Origin: Pseudomonas kielensis
GTDB taxonomy: Bacteria; Pseudomonadota; Gammaproteobacteria; Pseudomonadales; Pseudomonadaceae
Length of the DNA: 64,000 nt
Assembly: GCF_014236655.1 (NCBI RefSeq)
Contig: NZ_JACMYG010000019.1
Span: 43,751 to 107,750 of the forward strand
Direction: 5' to 3'
The position numbers and the translations under genes are program-made. Below, piece by piece: positions 52,558-62,038 of the stretch; position 1 is the stretch's first letter; each line of letters starts with the position of its first letter. Below the pieces are notes generated by a model. The model saw nothing but the letters and a program-made list of their open reading frames with translations. It ran no database searches and was not told the origin of the DNA.

Positions 52558-53937
52558 TCAGATCGCGTTGGCCAGGGTGGCCGGGCGACGGGACGCCAGG
52601 CTGACCACCACGAAGCTCACCAGGCCGACCGCCAGGCTGTAGTAGATCGGCGTGTTGGCATCCAGGCCATCCTTGAACATGAACACCAGGGCAGTGACGA
52701 AGCCCAGGCCCATGCTGGCGATGGCGCCGGCGGTGGTAGCGCGTTTCCAGAAAATCGCCCCGATCAGCGGAACCAACATGCCGCCCACCAGCAGGTTGTA
52801 GGCCAGGGTCAGGGCGCTGATCACGTCATTCACCACCAGGGCGATGCCCAGAACGGCAATCCCGGTCAGCGCCGTGAACAGGCGGTTCATCTTCAGGCTC
52901 GACTGTTTGCCACCGCGCAGTTTCGGCAGCAGGTCCTCGGTCAGGGTCGTGGCGGCGGCAAGCAGGCCGGCGCTGGCGGTGGACATCATGGCGGCCAGGG
53001 CTGCGGCAATCACCAGGCCACGGATACCGTCAGGCAGCGACAGTTTGACGATGGCGGCGAAGGCGTTGTTGACGTTGTCCAGGTCCGGAATCAGTACGTG
53101 TGCCGCCATGCCGATCAGGGCGCAGGCCAGGCCGTAGAGGATGCAGTAGAACCCGGCCAGGGTCCCGGCGTATTGGGCGACTTTGGCGGTGCGCACGGTG
53201 AACACGCGCTGCCAGATGTCCTGACCGATCAGGATGCCGAAGAAGTAGATCATGAAGTAGGTGATGATCGTGTCCCAGCCGATGGTCGTGAAGCTGAAGT
53301 TCGACGCCGGCAGTTTCATCACCAGTTCGTCCCAGCCGCCGACGCGGTACAGGCAGATCGGCAACAGGATGAACATCAGGCCCACGGTCTTGATGATGAA
53401 CTGGACGATGTCGGTCAGGGTCAGCGACCACATGCCGCCGATGGCCGAGTAGACCACCACCACACCACCGCCGAGCAGCACCGAAACCCAGAACGGCAGG
53501 TCGAACAGCACTTGCAGCACGGTGCCGATCGCCAGGATCGAGGTCACGCCGATCATCAGTGCGTACGCCAGCATGATCACCGCGCTCGCGGTGCGGGCCA
53601 TCGGGTTGTAGCGTTTTTCCAGGACCTGGGTAACGGTATAGATCTTCAGCTTGAGCAGCGGCTTGGCGAGGAACAGGTTCAGCGCCACGATCCCGCAGCC
53701 CAGTGCCGCGCACAGCCAGAAGCCGGAGATGCCGTGCACATAACCCAGGCGCACGGTGCCCACGGTGGACGCGCCGCCCAGGACGGTGGCAGCCATGGTG
53801 CCCATGTACAGGCTCGGACCGAGGTTGCGGCCGGCGACCAGGAAGTCCTCGTTGGTCTTGGCTTTGCGCATGCCGTAGTAGCCCAGTATCAGCATCGCGG
53901 CGGCGTAGATGAGTACGACGAATAAATCTAAAGCCAT
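52558..53937 (-). CDS. Sodium:solute symporter (SSS family)
   Basis: From the ATG at 53937 (MALDLFVVLIY) the protein is 459 residues with 13 predicted helices. GGASTVGTVRLGYVHGISGFW and LAALMMSTASAGLLAAATTL-like stretches fit the SSS family and its sodium site. Placed between a PA1414-like gene and gbuA, as I recall in P. aeruginosa (PA1418), so uptake of 4-guanidinobutyrate or a related compound is a reasonable guess. GGAG about ten bases upstream. Confidence 0.88.
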   Translation of the reverse strand: MALDLFVVLIYAAAMLILGYYGMRKAKTNEDFLVAGRNLGPSLYMGTMAATVLGGASTVGTVRLGYVHGISGFWLCAALGCGIVALNLFLAKPLLKLKIYTVTQVLEKRYNPMARTASAVIMLAYALMIGVTSILAIGTVLQVLFDLPFWVSVLLGGGVVVVYSAIGGMWSLTLTDIVQFIIKTVGLMFILLPICLYRVGGWDELVMKLPASNFSFTTIGWDTIITYFMIYFFGILIGQDIWQRVFTVRTAKVAQYAGTLAGFYCILYGLACALIGMAAHVLIPDLDNVNNAFAAIVKLSLPDGIRGLVIAAALAAMMSTASAGLLAAATTLTEDLLPKLRGGKQSSLKMNRLFTALTGIAVLGIALVVNDVISALTLAYNLLVGGMLVPLIGAIFWKRATTAGAIASMGLGFVTALVFMFKDGLDANTPIYYSLAVGLVSFVVVSLASRRPATLANAI

Positions 53938-54234
53938 GATGGCGTGTCTCCGATTGTCTTTTTTATGGTGAGGCAAAAATCAATGTGTTGGCGCAAGGCT
54001 GTGCGTGAGTCAGGCGATTTGCTGCATGACCGGTGTACCCCGCACCGCCATGCCCTTGCGGCATGGCGGATTAATCTTCATGGCAGGCCAGCCAATGGCC
54101 TTCTGGTTAACGCGTCGCTCCAGGCGCCCCTGTCCCACCGCAGCTGATAGGCCGCGCGAGCGGTTCAGGCAAAGGCTGCCACCGGGTCGGCGGCAGCCTT
54201 GAAAGCCTGATCCCGTGGGGGCTTGGTCCGATCC
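53938..54234. other. Intergenic region between gbuA and the symporter, with stem-loop
   Basis: The main feature is a 10-bp perfect stem, CCGCCATGCC (54045-54054) and GGCATGGCGG (54060-54069), loop CTTGC. It has no T-run and lies 300 bases past gbuA's stop only on the way to the symporter, so it may attenuate or mark a processing point. The promoter of the symporter must lie here if it is separate. Confidence 0.4.
54045..54069. other. Strong stem-loop upstream of the symporter gene
   Basis: Perfect 10-bp arms CCGCCATGCC / GGCATGGCGG around CTTGC. Position is about 110 bases before the symporter ATG on its strand. It may end the gbuA transcript or act in the leader of the symporter. Confidence 0.45.
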
Positions 54235-55185
54235 TCAGCGATGGGCCACGCCCGGCAGTACGCAGAGCATTTCGTACAGCAGGTTGGCGCCCAGCAGCGA
54301 GGTATTGCCGGTGGTGTCGTACGGCGGCGAGACTTCTACCAGATCGCAGCCGATCAGGTCGAGGCCCTGGCAGCCGCGGACGATTTCAATCGCCTGGATG
54401 GTGGTCAGGCCACCGATTTCCGGGGTGCCGGTACCAGGGGCCCAGGCCGGATCGATGCCGTCGATGTCGAAGCTCAGGTACACCGGACCACCGCCAACCT
54501 TTTCCCGGACTTCGGCCATCAGCGGCGCCAGGGACTGGTGCCAGCACTCTTCGGCCTGGACCACACGGAACCCCTGTTTGCGGCTCCAATTGAAGTCTTC
54601 CGCGGTATAGCCCTGGGCGCGCAGGCCGATCTGCACCACACGGTCGCAGTCCAGCAGGCCTTCTTCGACGGCGCGACGGAAGGTGGTGCCGTGGGCGATC
54701 TTCTCGCCGAACATGTGATCGTTGACATCGGCGTGGGCGTCGATGTGCACCAGGCCGACCTTGCCGTGCTTCTTGTGGATGGCCCGCAGGATCGGCAGGG
54801 TGATGGTGTGGTCGCCACCGAGGGTCAGCGGGATCACGTCGTGTTCGAGGATCTCGTCGTAGGACTCTTCGATGATGCGCACGGCATCCAGCAGGTTGAA
54901 GGTGTTGATTGCCACGTCGCCGATGTCGGCGACCGACAGCGAGTCGAACGGTGCGGCACCGGTGGCCATGTTGTACGGACGGATCATCACCGATTCGGCG
55001 CGGATTTCCCGTGGCCCGAAGCGGGTGCCGGCGCGCAGCGAGGTGCCGATGTCCAGCGGGATGCCAATGAAGGCAGCGTCCAGGCCGGCAGCGGATTGCA
55101 AGTGGGGGAGTCGCATCATGGTGGCGATGCCGCCGAAGCGCGGCATTTCGTTGCCGCCCAGTGGTTGGTGAAGAATTTTGTCCAC
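54235..55185 (-). CDS. gbuA: Guanidinobutyrase (ureohydrolase family)
   Basis: A protein of 316 residues starting with GTG, with GAGG eight bases upstream. The two-manganese site is shown by GGDHT, DAHAD and DIDGIDPAWAPGTGTPE. The opening LHQPLGGNEMPRFGGIATMM matches GbuA/agmatinase-type ureohydrolases as I recall. GbuA splits 4-guanidinobutyrate to GABA and urea in arginine catabolism. It is divergent from gbuR, whose product probably activates it. Confidence 0.88.
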   Translation of the reverse strand: MDKILHQPLGGNEMPRFGGIATMMRLPHLQSAAGLDAAFIGIPLDIGTSLRAGTRFGPREIRAESVMIRPYNMATGAAPFDSLSVADIGDVAINTFNLLDAVRIIEESYDEILEHDVIPLTLGGDHTITLPILRAIHKKHGKVGLVHIDAHADVNDHMFGEKIAHGTTFRRAVEEGLLDCDRVVQIGLRAQGYTAEDFNWSRKQGFRVVQAEECWHQSLAPLMAEVREKVGGGPVYLSFDIDGIDPAWAPGTGTPEIGGLTTIQAIEIVRGCQGLDLIGCDLVEVSPPYDTTGNTSLLGANLLYEMLCVLPGVAHR

Positions 55186-55308
55186 GGGTATGGCCTCATC
55201 GTCTTTGTTTTATTTATGGGGTTACCCAGCGCATCGGGAATGCACGGGCACCTGTTGGGCGGATTCTGCGAAATGGAGTGGCGCAGAAGAATCGCTACCG
55301 GCAAATAC

Positions 55309-55332
55309 TTAGTTCAGATTTTTCTAAACTAA
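55309..55332. promoter_or_regulatory. LysR-type inverted repeat between gbuA and gbuR
   Basis: TTAGTT (55309-55314) and AACTAA (55327-55332) are exact complements 12 bases apart, in the AT-rich part of the gbuA-gbuR gap. A LysR-type recognition site is likely, although spacing is longer than the usual T-N11-A. Confidence 0.5.
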
Positions 55333-55381
55333 TGCTGACGGGGGCGATAGACTTCGCGCCTAACGCAAACTGAAATATCTC

Positions 55382-55516
55382 GTAGCAGCTGCCGAGCCCT
55401 CGAGGCTGCGTTCGGCTGCGAAGCAGTCGAGCATGGGATATTTCATTCTTCAGGATAAAACGGTCGCCTGGATGGCGGCCGCTTCGCAGCCGAACGCAGG
55501 CTGCGCCAGCTGCTAC
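55382..55516. repeat. REPIN of the GTAGCAGCTGC family
   Basis: Left GTAGCAGCTGCCGAGCCCTC (from 55382) and right GCAGGCTGCGCCAGCTGCTAC (to 55516) are inverted relatives, joined by GCGTTCGGCTGCGAAGC and its complement GCTTCGCAGCCGAACGC. A different REP family from the GAGCAGGCTCGC copies. It occupies much of the 366-base gap between gbuA and gbuR. Confidence 0.8.
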
Positions 55517-55551
55517 AGGGACTGTGTCGCGACGTCACTCGGAGCTCCCCC

Positions 55552-56445
55552 ATGGCCAACGCTTTACCCGACCTGAAACTACTGCGCATCTTCGTCAGCG
55601 TGGTCCGTCACCAGGGGTTCGCCAATGCCCAGCACGAGCTCAACCTGTCGACCTCGGCCATCAGCACTTACATGAGCCAGCTCGAAGCCGGGTTGGGCCT
55701 GGTGCTCTGCCATCGCGGCCGGGGCGGGTTCAGCCTGACCAGCAAGGGCGAACTGTTTCACCAGGAGACCCTGCGCCTGCTCGGCGAGCTCGAAGGCTTC
55801 GAGCAATACGCCGCCGCGCTCAAGGGCGAGTTGCGCGGTACGCTCAACCTGGGGGTGATCGACTCCACGGTCAGCGACAAGGCCTTGCCGTTCGCCGAAG
55901 CCATTGGTGCCTACACGCTGGAGCACCCGGCGGTGCATCTGCACCTGTCGGTAATGAGCCCCTACGAACTGCAACTGGGGGTGCAGGACAACCGCCTGGA
56001 CCTGGCCATCGGGGCGTTCTCGACGCGCATGAGCGGCCTGGTCTACATGCCGCTCTATCGTGAGCAGCACTGGCTGTATTGCAGCAATCGCCACCCGTTG
56101 TTCACCGAGCGGCGTATCCCCGAGCAGTTGATTACCCAGCAACGCATGGTCGGACGTGGCTACTGGAGCCAGGCCGAACTGGCCCGCCACGGCTTCAAGC
56201 ACAGCGCCGCGACCGTGGACAGTATGGAGGCGCAGTTGATTCTGGTGCTGTCCGGCGCCTACATCGGCTACCTGCCGGAGCACTACGCCCAGGCCTGGGC
56301 CGACAAGGGCGATCTGCGGGTGCTGCTGCCGGCCACCTTCGGCTACCAGGCGCCGTTCTCGATGATCGTGCGCCGTGGCCGCAGCCGCGAGCCCTTGATC
56401 CAGACCTTCCGTGACTTGCTCAAAGCCCAACTCAACCAGGCCTGA
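55552..56445 (+). CDS. gbuR: LysR-family regulator GbuR
   Basis: A protein of 297 residues. The winged helix is FVSVVRHQGFANAQHELNLSTSAISTY, followed by the linker helix and the two-lobed effector domain (LRGTLNLGVIDSTVS onward). Divergent from gbuA, with an inverted repeat between them, and in the same order as gbuR beside gbuA in P. aeruginosa. It probably senses 4-guanidinobutyrate and activates gbuA. Confidence 0.8.
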   Translation: MANALPDLKLLRIFVSVVRHQGFANAQHELNLSTSAISTYMSQLEAGLGLVLCHRGRGGFSLTSKGELFHQETLRLLGELEGFEQYAAALKGELRGTLNLGVIDSTVSDKALPFAEAIGAYTLEHPAVHLHLSVMSPYELQLGVQDNRLDLAIGAFSTRMSGLVYMPLYREQHWLYCSNRHPLFTERRIPEQLITQQRMVGRGYWSQAELARHGFKHSAATVDSMEAQLILVLSGAYIGYLPEHYAQAWADKGDLRVLLPATFGYQAPFSMIVRRGRSREPLIQTFRDLLKAQLNQA

Positions 56446-56458
56446 TCGGGAGACGTTC

Positions 56459-57055
56459 ATGTCCAGAAGCCAATGCCCGCGCTGCCTGCGTCCGGCCACC
56501 CACTGCTTGTGCCCGCTGATCCCCAGCCTCGACAGCCGCACCCGGGTGCTGCTGTTGCAGCATCCCAGCGAGGTCAACCACGCCTTGAATACCGCGCGGT
56601 TGGCGGCGTTGGGCTTGAACAACGCGCAGTTGGTGGTCGGCGAAGTGTTCGAGGATTTACCCGAGTTGCTTAATCAGCCGGGCTATTGTGCGCGCCTGTT
56701 GTTTCCGGCGGACGACGCACAGCCGCTGCAGGCCTATGCGCCTTTGCAGCAGCCAATGTTGCTGGTGGTGCCGGATGGCACCTGGCGCAAGGCGCGCAAA
56801 ATGCTCCACCTCAATCCGCTGCTGGCGGCCTTGCCGCGCGTGACCCTGGCCGAGGGTGGGGTGTCCCGTTATCGCCTGCGCAAAGCCCCGGGGCCGGGGG
56901 CCTTGTCGACAGTGGAGGCGATTGTCCAGGCGTTGCAGGTGCTGGAGGCCCCGACTTCGTTCGAGCCGCTGCTAAAACCCTTCGACGCGTTGATCGAGGG
57001 GCAGATTGCGGCGATGGGGCAGGCCGTTTACCAGAGGAATCATGGTTCGAGGTAG
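56459..57055 (+). CDS. tapT: tRNA-uridine aminocarboxypropyltransferase (DTW domain)
   Basis: From the ATG at 56459 (GGGAG seven bases upstream) the protein is 198 residues. An N-terminal Cys cluster (CPRCLRPATHCLC) is a zinc site and PDGTWRKARKML carries the D-G-T-W motif. TapT makes acp3U at tRNA position 47 using SAM. Starts 14 bases after the gbuR stop, so it may be cotranscribed. Confidence 0.88.
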   Translation: MSRSQCPRCLRPATHCLCPLIPSLDSRTRVLLLQHPSEVNHALNTARLAALGLNNAQLVVGEVFEDLPELLNQPGYCARLLFPADDAQPLQAYAPLQQPMLLVVPDGTWRKARKMLHLNPLLAALPRVTLAEGGVSRYRLRKAPGPGALSTVEAIVQALQVLEAPTSFEPLLKPFDALIEGQIAAMGQAVYQRNHGSR

Positions 57056-57086
57056 AGGGCGTTTTAAGGGTCGCTTAGGGCTACCG

Positions 57087-57112
57087 CCATCGCGAGCAGG
57101 CTCGCTTCCACA
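57087..57112. repeat. Single REP of the GAGCAGGCTCGC type
   Basis: CCATCGCGAGCAGGCTCGCTTCCA (57087-57110) is a solitary copy between tapT and the type I secretion adaptor gene. Confidence 0.65.
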
Positions 57113-57136
57113 AAGCATTGGCGACCAGCGGCGCAT

Positions 57137-58492
57137 TCAGCGTTCGCGCATCGCCTCGGTGCGGGCTTTGAGCACCGGTTTGAGCAGGTAGTCCAGCACG
57201 CTCTTCTCGCCAGTAATGATGTCCACGGTTGCCACCATCCCCGGGATGATCAGCAGCGGCTTGACGTCGCCCCCCAGGTGGTTTTTGTCGGTGCGTACCT
57301 GGATCAGGTAGAAGCTGTTGCCCTTGTCGTCGGTGATGGTGTCGGCGCCGATCAGTTCGAGCTTGGCGCTCAGGCCGCCGTAGATGGTGTAGTCATAGGC
57401 GCTGAACTTGACCATGGCTTTCTGTCCCGGATGCAGGAAGGCCACGTCTTGCGGACGGACCTTGGCCTCGATCAGCAGGTTGTCTTCCAGGGGCACGATT
57501 TCCAGCATGTCGCTGCCGGGCTGGACCACGCCACCGATGGTGTTGACCTTGAGCACCTTGATGATCCCGTGCACCGGCGAGACCACGGTGGTACGGGTGA
57601 CCCGATCGTCGATGGCGATGCTGGTGGCGGTGATTTTCGACAGCTCGGTGCGCTTCTCGTTGAGCTCCTTGGCCGCGTCCGACCGAAAGCTCTGCACCGA
57701 TTCGTCGAGCTTGCTCTTGATCTCGTCGATGGCTGACTCGGCGCGGGGAATGGCCAGGGTGGTGGCATTCAGCGAGCCACGAACTTCCACTGCGCTGCGT
57801 TTGAGCCGCAGGATCTCCACCGGCGACACCGCGCCGGTGCCCACCAGCGGCGCGGACATATTCATTTCCTGGTTGAGCAGTGCCAGGCTTGAGCTGTATT
57901 GCCCCTGTTTCGAGCGAAACTCCGCCAGTTCCTGGGTCTTTTGCCGAAGTTGTTCGCTGAGGGTCCGTTGTTCGCTGGCCAGGCGACGTTGCCGTTGTTC
58001 GAACAGCGAGCGTTCGTCTTCGGCGACTTGGGGGGCCTTGGCGATCACCTCGTCGGAAAGTTTGAACGGCCGTCCCTCGGCTTCGGCGGACAGGCGCTCG
58101 ACCTGGGCGGTCAAGGCATACCGATCGGCTTCGCTTTCGCCCTTGTTCGACAGGAATCGCGTGTCATCGAGGCGCAGCAAGGTGTCGCCCTTGTTCACCA
58201 TCTGGCCTTCGCGCACGAAGATTTCGGTGACGATCCCGCCTTCGAGGTTCTGGATCACCTGCACTTTGCTTGAGGGAATCGCCTTGCCTTCGCCCATGGT
58301 GACTTCCTGCAACACGGCGAACTTGGCCCAGACCACGGCACTGATGATCAGCGCGGCGGCGAGCCACACGGTGACCCGCGACCAGCGCGGCGAATCCTGC
58401 AGCGAGGCGCTGGCGGTTTCCGGCATGAACTCGTTTTCGGCGCTTTTACCGAAGCTGCCAAAGTAGCCGCGATCACCTGTAGGCCCGGACAT
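57137..58492 (-). CDS. Type I secretion membrane-fusion adaptor (HlyD family)
   Basis: A protein of 451 residues. One membrane helix (VTVWLAAALIISAVVWAKFAV, near residue 40) is followed by a lipoyl half-motif (SKVQVIQNLEGGIVTEIFVREGQMV), long coiled coils (LSAEAEGRPFKLSDEV to LNEKRTELSK) and the second beta-barrel part with VVSPVHGIIKVL. LapC/MapC-type partner of the ABC and TolC-like proteins. The start is separated from the ABC stop by nine bases. Confidence 0.9.
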   Translation of the reverse strand: MSGPTGDRGYFGSFGKSAENEFMPETASASLQDSPRWSRVTVWLAAALIISAVVWAKFAVLQEVTMGEGKAIPSSKVQVIQNLEGGIVTEIFVREGQMVNKGDTLLRLDDTRFLSNKGESEADRYALTAQVERLSAEAEGRPFKLSDEVIAKAPQVAEDERSLFEQRQRRLASEQRTLSEQLRQKTQELAEFRSKQGQYSSSLALLNQEMNMSAPLVGTGAVSPVEILRLKRSAVEVRGSLNATTLAIPRAESAIDEIKSKLDESVQSFRSDAAKELNEKRTELSKITATSIAIDDRVTRTTVVSPVHGIIKVLKVNTIGGVVQPGSDMLEIVPLEDNLLIEAKVRPQDVAFLHPGQKAMVKFSAYDYTIYGGLSAKLELIGADTITDDKGNSFYLIQVRTDKNHLGGDVKPLLIIPGMVATVDIITGEKSVLDYLLKPVLKARTEAMRER

Positions 58493-58501
58493 GTGCCTCT
58501 C

Positions 58502-60652
58502 CTAGACGGCCGCAGAGCCGACACGGCCCTTGCGCAGTGCATCGATAACCGCTTCTTTCGGACCGTCGGCGACGATGCGCCCGTTGTCCAGCACCAGCAG
58601 CCGGTCCACCAGGCTGAGCATCGAGGTGCGATGGGTGACCAGCAGCAAGGTTTTGCCCAGGACCTGGGCCTGCAGTTTCTGGCGCAGGACGTCTTCGCTG
58701 CTGTTGTCCATGGCACTGGTGGGTTCGTCGAGCACCAGGATCGGCGGGTCGAGCAGCAGGGCCCGGGCCAGCAGCACCGCCTGGCGTTGGCCGCCGGACA
58801 GCAGTTGGCCGCGTTCACCCACGGGGCGGTCAAAACCCTGGGGGTGCTGGCGGGCCAGCTCGGTGACGCCGGTCAGTTCGGCGACCTCGAGCATGCGCGC
58901 ATCGCTGATGTAGCGTGCGCCGAGGGTCAGGTTGTCGCGCAGGCTGCCGGCCAGCAGCGGCAGGTCGTGTGCGACATAGCCGATCTGCTGGCGCAGGTCG
59001 GCGACATCCAGTTGCCGCAGGTCCAGGCCATCGAGCAGCAACTGGCCTTCGTCCGGGGCATAGAAACCCATCACCAGGCGCGCCAGGGTGCTTTTGCCCG
59101 ATCCGCTGCGGCCGATGATGCCGATTCGCTCGCCAGGCTTGAGGCTGAAACTGACCGTGGCCAGCGCCGGGGCGCTTTGTCCCTGGTAGTGGAAGGTCAC
59201 GCCGCTGACGTCCAGCGCCCCTTGCAGTTGCGTACGCTCCAGGGGCCGCTGCCCGGCGTCGCGTTCCTGGGGCAGGGACATCAGGGCATCGGTGCTTTTC
59301 ATCGTCAGTTGAGCTTGCTGGTAGCGGGTGATCAACCCGGCAATCTGTCCCAGCGGCGCCAGGACCCGGCTGCCGAGCATGTAGGTCGCCACCAGTGCGC
59401 CGACGCTGAGGTTGCCGGCGATGATGCTGTAGACCCCGGCGACGATGGTCGCCATGCCGGCGAATTGCTGGATGAACAGGGTGCCGTTGGTGGCCAGCGC
59501 CGCGAGGTTGCGCGCGTGGCTGTCGAGGCGGGTCAGGGCGCCGTGGGTGCTTTCCCAGCGGTGCTGGCGCTCGCTCTCGGCGCTGCAGGCCTTGAGGGTT
59601 TCCAGGCCGCCGAGGGTTTCGATCAGCAACGCCTGGCGTTCGGCGCCCAAGGCCAGGCTCTTGTGCACGGTGTCGCGCAGGCGGGACTGGATCAGCAGGG
59701 CGAAGAGGATGGTGATGGGGAAGGCGAGCATGGGGATCACTACCAGCCAGCCACCGAGCAGGCCGATCACCACCAGCATCAGTACGGCGAACGGCAGGTC
59801 GATCAGGCTGGTGAGGGTCACCGCCGTGAGAAATTCACGCAGGCCCTGGAAGTCGTGGATGCTCTGGGCAAAGCCGCCGATGGTCGCCGGCCGGGCTTTC
59901 ATCGCCATGCCGGTGATGCGCTCGAACAGGGTCGCGGACAGGATCACGTCGGTCTTGCGCCCTGCGGTATCGAGCAGGTGCGCGCGCACCAGCCGCAGCA
60001 CCAGTTCGAAACCGGTGCCGATCAGCAGGCCGATGGCCAACACCCACAGGGTCGAGGTGGCCTGGTTCGGCACCACCCGGTCGTAGGTCTGCATGACGAA
60101 CAACGGCACCATCAAGCCCAGCAGGTTGATCAGGAAGCTCGCCAGGATCGCATCGCTGTACAGCCAGCGGGACAGCTTGAGGGTGTCGCGAAACCAGGCG
60201 TCGACCCGTGGCACCAGGGGTGAACGCAGCTCTTCGAGTTCATGCCGGGGGCGCGCGAACAGCGCCTGGCCACTGTAGGCTTCGGCCAGTTCTTCGCGGC
60301 TGACCCATTGCTCGCCACCTTCGGCCTCGCTGGGCAGGATCAGTGCCTGGCCATCCTCGCCCCAGCGGCGCAGGACCGCGCAGCGGCGGTCCTTGAGAAT
60401 CAGCAGCACTGGCAGGTTGAGCGCCGACAACGACCCCAGTTCACGGCGCAGCAGGCGCGCTTGCAGGCTGGCCCGGGCGGCGGCGCGAGGCAGCAGGTCG
60501 AGGCTCAGGCGTTGCTTGTCCAGCGGCAATCCGGCGCTCAGGCTGGCCCGGCTGACATTGCAGCCGTGCAGCTTGCAGAGGATCAGCAAGCCATCGAGCA
60601 GCGGATCATCAAAGCTCAGGCGTGGGTCGGCGCCAGTGTTGCCGGGTTGCAT
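58502..60652 (-). CDS. Type I secretion ABC transporter (LapB/MapB-like)
   Basis: From the ATG at 60652 the protein is 716 residues; an in-frame TTG at 60661, with GGGG upstream, is an alternative. Order: an N-terminal C39-like domain that lacks the cleaving Cys (LAP-type transporters use it as a docking domain), six membrane helices, then ATPase. Walker A is IGRSGSGKS, the signature LLSGGQRQAVLLAR, Walker B ILVLDEPTSAMD. It should power export of the large adhesin at 62619. Confidence 0.9.
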   Translation of the reverse strand: MQPGNTGADPRLSFDDPLLDGLLILCKLHGCNVSRASLSAGLPLDKQRLSLDLLPRAAARASLQARLLRRELGSLSALNLPVLLILKDRRCAVLRRWGEDGQALILPSEAEGGEQWVSREELAEAYSGQALFARPRHELEELRSPLVPRVDAWFRDTLKLSRWLYSDAILASFLINLLGLMVPLFVMQTYDRVVPNQATSTLWVLAIGLLIGTGFELVLRLVRAHLLDTAGRKTDVILSATLFERITGMAMKARPATIGGFAQSIHDFQGLREFLTAVTLTSLIDLPFAVLMLVVIGLLGGWLVVIPMLAFPITILFALLIQSRLRDTVHKSLALGAERQALLIETLGGLETLKACSAESERQHRWESTHGALTRLDSHARNLAALATNGTLFIQQFAGMATIVAGVYSIIAGNLSVGALVATYMLGSRVLAPLGQIAGLITRYQQAQLTMKSTDALMSLPQERDAGQRPLERTQLQGALDVSGVTFHYQGQSAPALATVSFSLKPGERIGIIGRSGSGKSTLARLVMGFYAPDEGQLLLDGLDLRQLDVADLRQQIGYVAHDLPLLAGSLRDNLTLGARYISDARMLEVAELTGVTELARQHPQGFDRPVGERGQLLSGGQRQAVLLARALLLDPPILVLDEPTSAMDNSSEDVLRQKLQAQVLGKTLLLVTHRTSMLSLVDRLLVLDNGRIVADGPKEAVIDALRKGRVGSAAV

Positions 60653-60679
60653 GCTGGTCAATTCGGGTACCCCGGTTCG

Positions 60680-62038
60680 CTAGCGCATCTCTGGCAGACG
60701 GGCCTGGCTTTTCACTTCGCTTTGCGCAATCGCTTCGGCCGGCACCACCACTTTGGCTTTGCTCAACAGTTCGCCCATGTTCGCCAGGATCCGGTACATG
60801 GAGAACTCCTCGGTGTAGCGCACTTCGGTGTAGCGGCGATTGGCGTTGTACAACTCGTTTTCGCTGTCCAGCAGGTCGAGCAGGGTGCGCTGGCCGAGGC
60901 CGAACTGATCCTGGTAGGCGGCGCGCACGCGCAGGGTGGTGTCGGCGTATTCGCGGGCGGTGGGGGTTTGTTTCTTGGCGTTGACCATGGCGTTCCAGGC
61001 CAGGGTGATGTTCTCGTTGAGCATGCGCAGGGCGTTGTTGCGGATGTCCATGGCCTGGTTGATCTTGTGCGCATCCGATTGCAGGCGGGCCTTGTCGCTG
61101 CCGCCGCGGAACAGGTTGTAATTCATGATCACGCCCACGCGCCACTCGTTGTCGTGGCCCTGGTCACCCTGGATATTGTTGTTGGCACCCACCGCCGCCT
61201 CTGCGTCGAAGCGCGGGTAGAACGGCGACTTGGCGACTTCGTACTGGCTCTCGGCGGAGTTCACGTCGGCCTGGGCGGATTTGAGGTAGGGGTTGTTTTC
61301 CATCATTGCCTGACGGGCATCCGGCAGGCTCTGCGGGACCTCGCCACGAATCGAGGGCAGGCTTTCCAGCTCGTCGGGCATGCGGCCCACGGCGCTGAAG
61401 AAGTTGGCTTCGGCATCGGCGAGATCGACCTGGGCGGTGTCCAGGTTGTTTTCCGCCAGGGCGCGACGCGCCTTGGATTGATCGAGGTCGGCATTGCTAC
61501 CGACGCCGCGCTCGGTGCGCAGGCCGATCTGGTCGTTGACCCGCAAGTGCGCCTGCAGGTTATTGGTGGCCAGGGTCACCAGTTCCCGACGCTTGAGCAC
61601 TTCCAGGTACACCTCGATGGTGCGCAGGGCCAGGCTCTCGGCGGTGCCGCGGGTGTAGTAGGCCCGGGAGTTGACGATGGCCTGGGTGCGTCCGACTTCG
61701 TTGGCGGTGTTGAACCCGTCAAACAACATTTGCCGCAGGCGCAGCTCCGACTGGGTGTACCAATCGGTCTCTGTGTTGTGATTGCCCTGGGCGCGGGTGT
61801 TGGTGTTGTCGCTGTAGCCCCGGCCATAACCGGCGTTCAGGTCGAGGGAAGGATAAAAACCGCCCTTGGCGACTTTTACGTCCTCATCCGCAGACAGGCG
61901 ATTGTTCTCACTGGCGTGCAGCTCCGGGTGGTTGTCCAGGGTGCTTTGAATCGCCTCGGTCAGCGACATGGCCTGGGCCTGTTGTGCGCAGGCCATGGCG
62001 ATGAGAATCGCACTGCAGATCGGGGTAAATACGCGCAT
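60680..62038 (-). CDS. Type I secretion outer membrane protein (TolC/LapE-like)
   Basis: A protein of 452 residues with a signal peptide ending AQQAQA. Two TolC repeats are seen: MSLTEAIQSTLDNHPELHASEN in the first and VGVIMNYNLFRGGSDKARLQSDAH with LGQRTLLDLLDSENELYNA in the second. It is the first gene of the minus-strand secretion operon, divergent from the adhesin gene. Confidence 0.9.
   Translation of the reverse strand: MRVFTPICSAILIAMACAQQAQAMSLTEAIQSTLDNHPELHASENNRLSADEDVKVAKGGFYPSLDLNAGYGRGYSDNTNTRAQGNHNTETDWYTQSELRLRQMLFDGFNTANEVGRTQAIVNSRAYYTRGTAESLALRTIEVYLEVLKRRELVTLATNNLQAHLRVNDQIGLRTERGVGSNADLDQSKARRALAENNLDTAQVDLADAEANFFSAVGRMPDELESLPSIRGEVPQSLPDARQAMMENNPYLKSAQADVNSAESQYEVAKSPFYPRFDAEAAVGANNNIQGDQGHDNEWRVGVIMNYNLFRGGSDKARLQSDAHKINQAMDIRNNALRMLNENITLAWNAMVNAKKQTPTAREYADTTLRVRAAYQDQFGLGQRTLLDLLDSENELYNANRRYTEVRYTEEFSMYRILANMGELLSKAKVVVPAEAIAQSEVKSQARLPEMR

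Noticed and set aside
58493..60223. Plus-strand ORF of 576 codons over the ABC transporter gene
   Set aside because: Shadow of the type I secretion ABC gene; no start signal.
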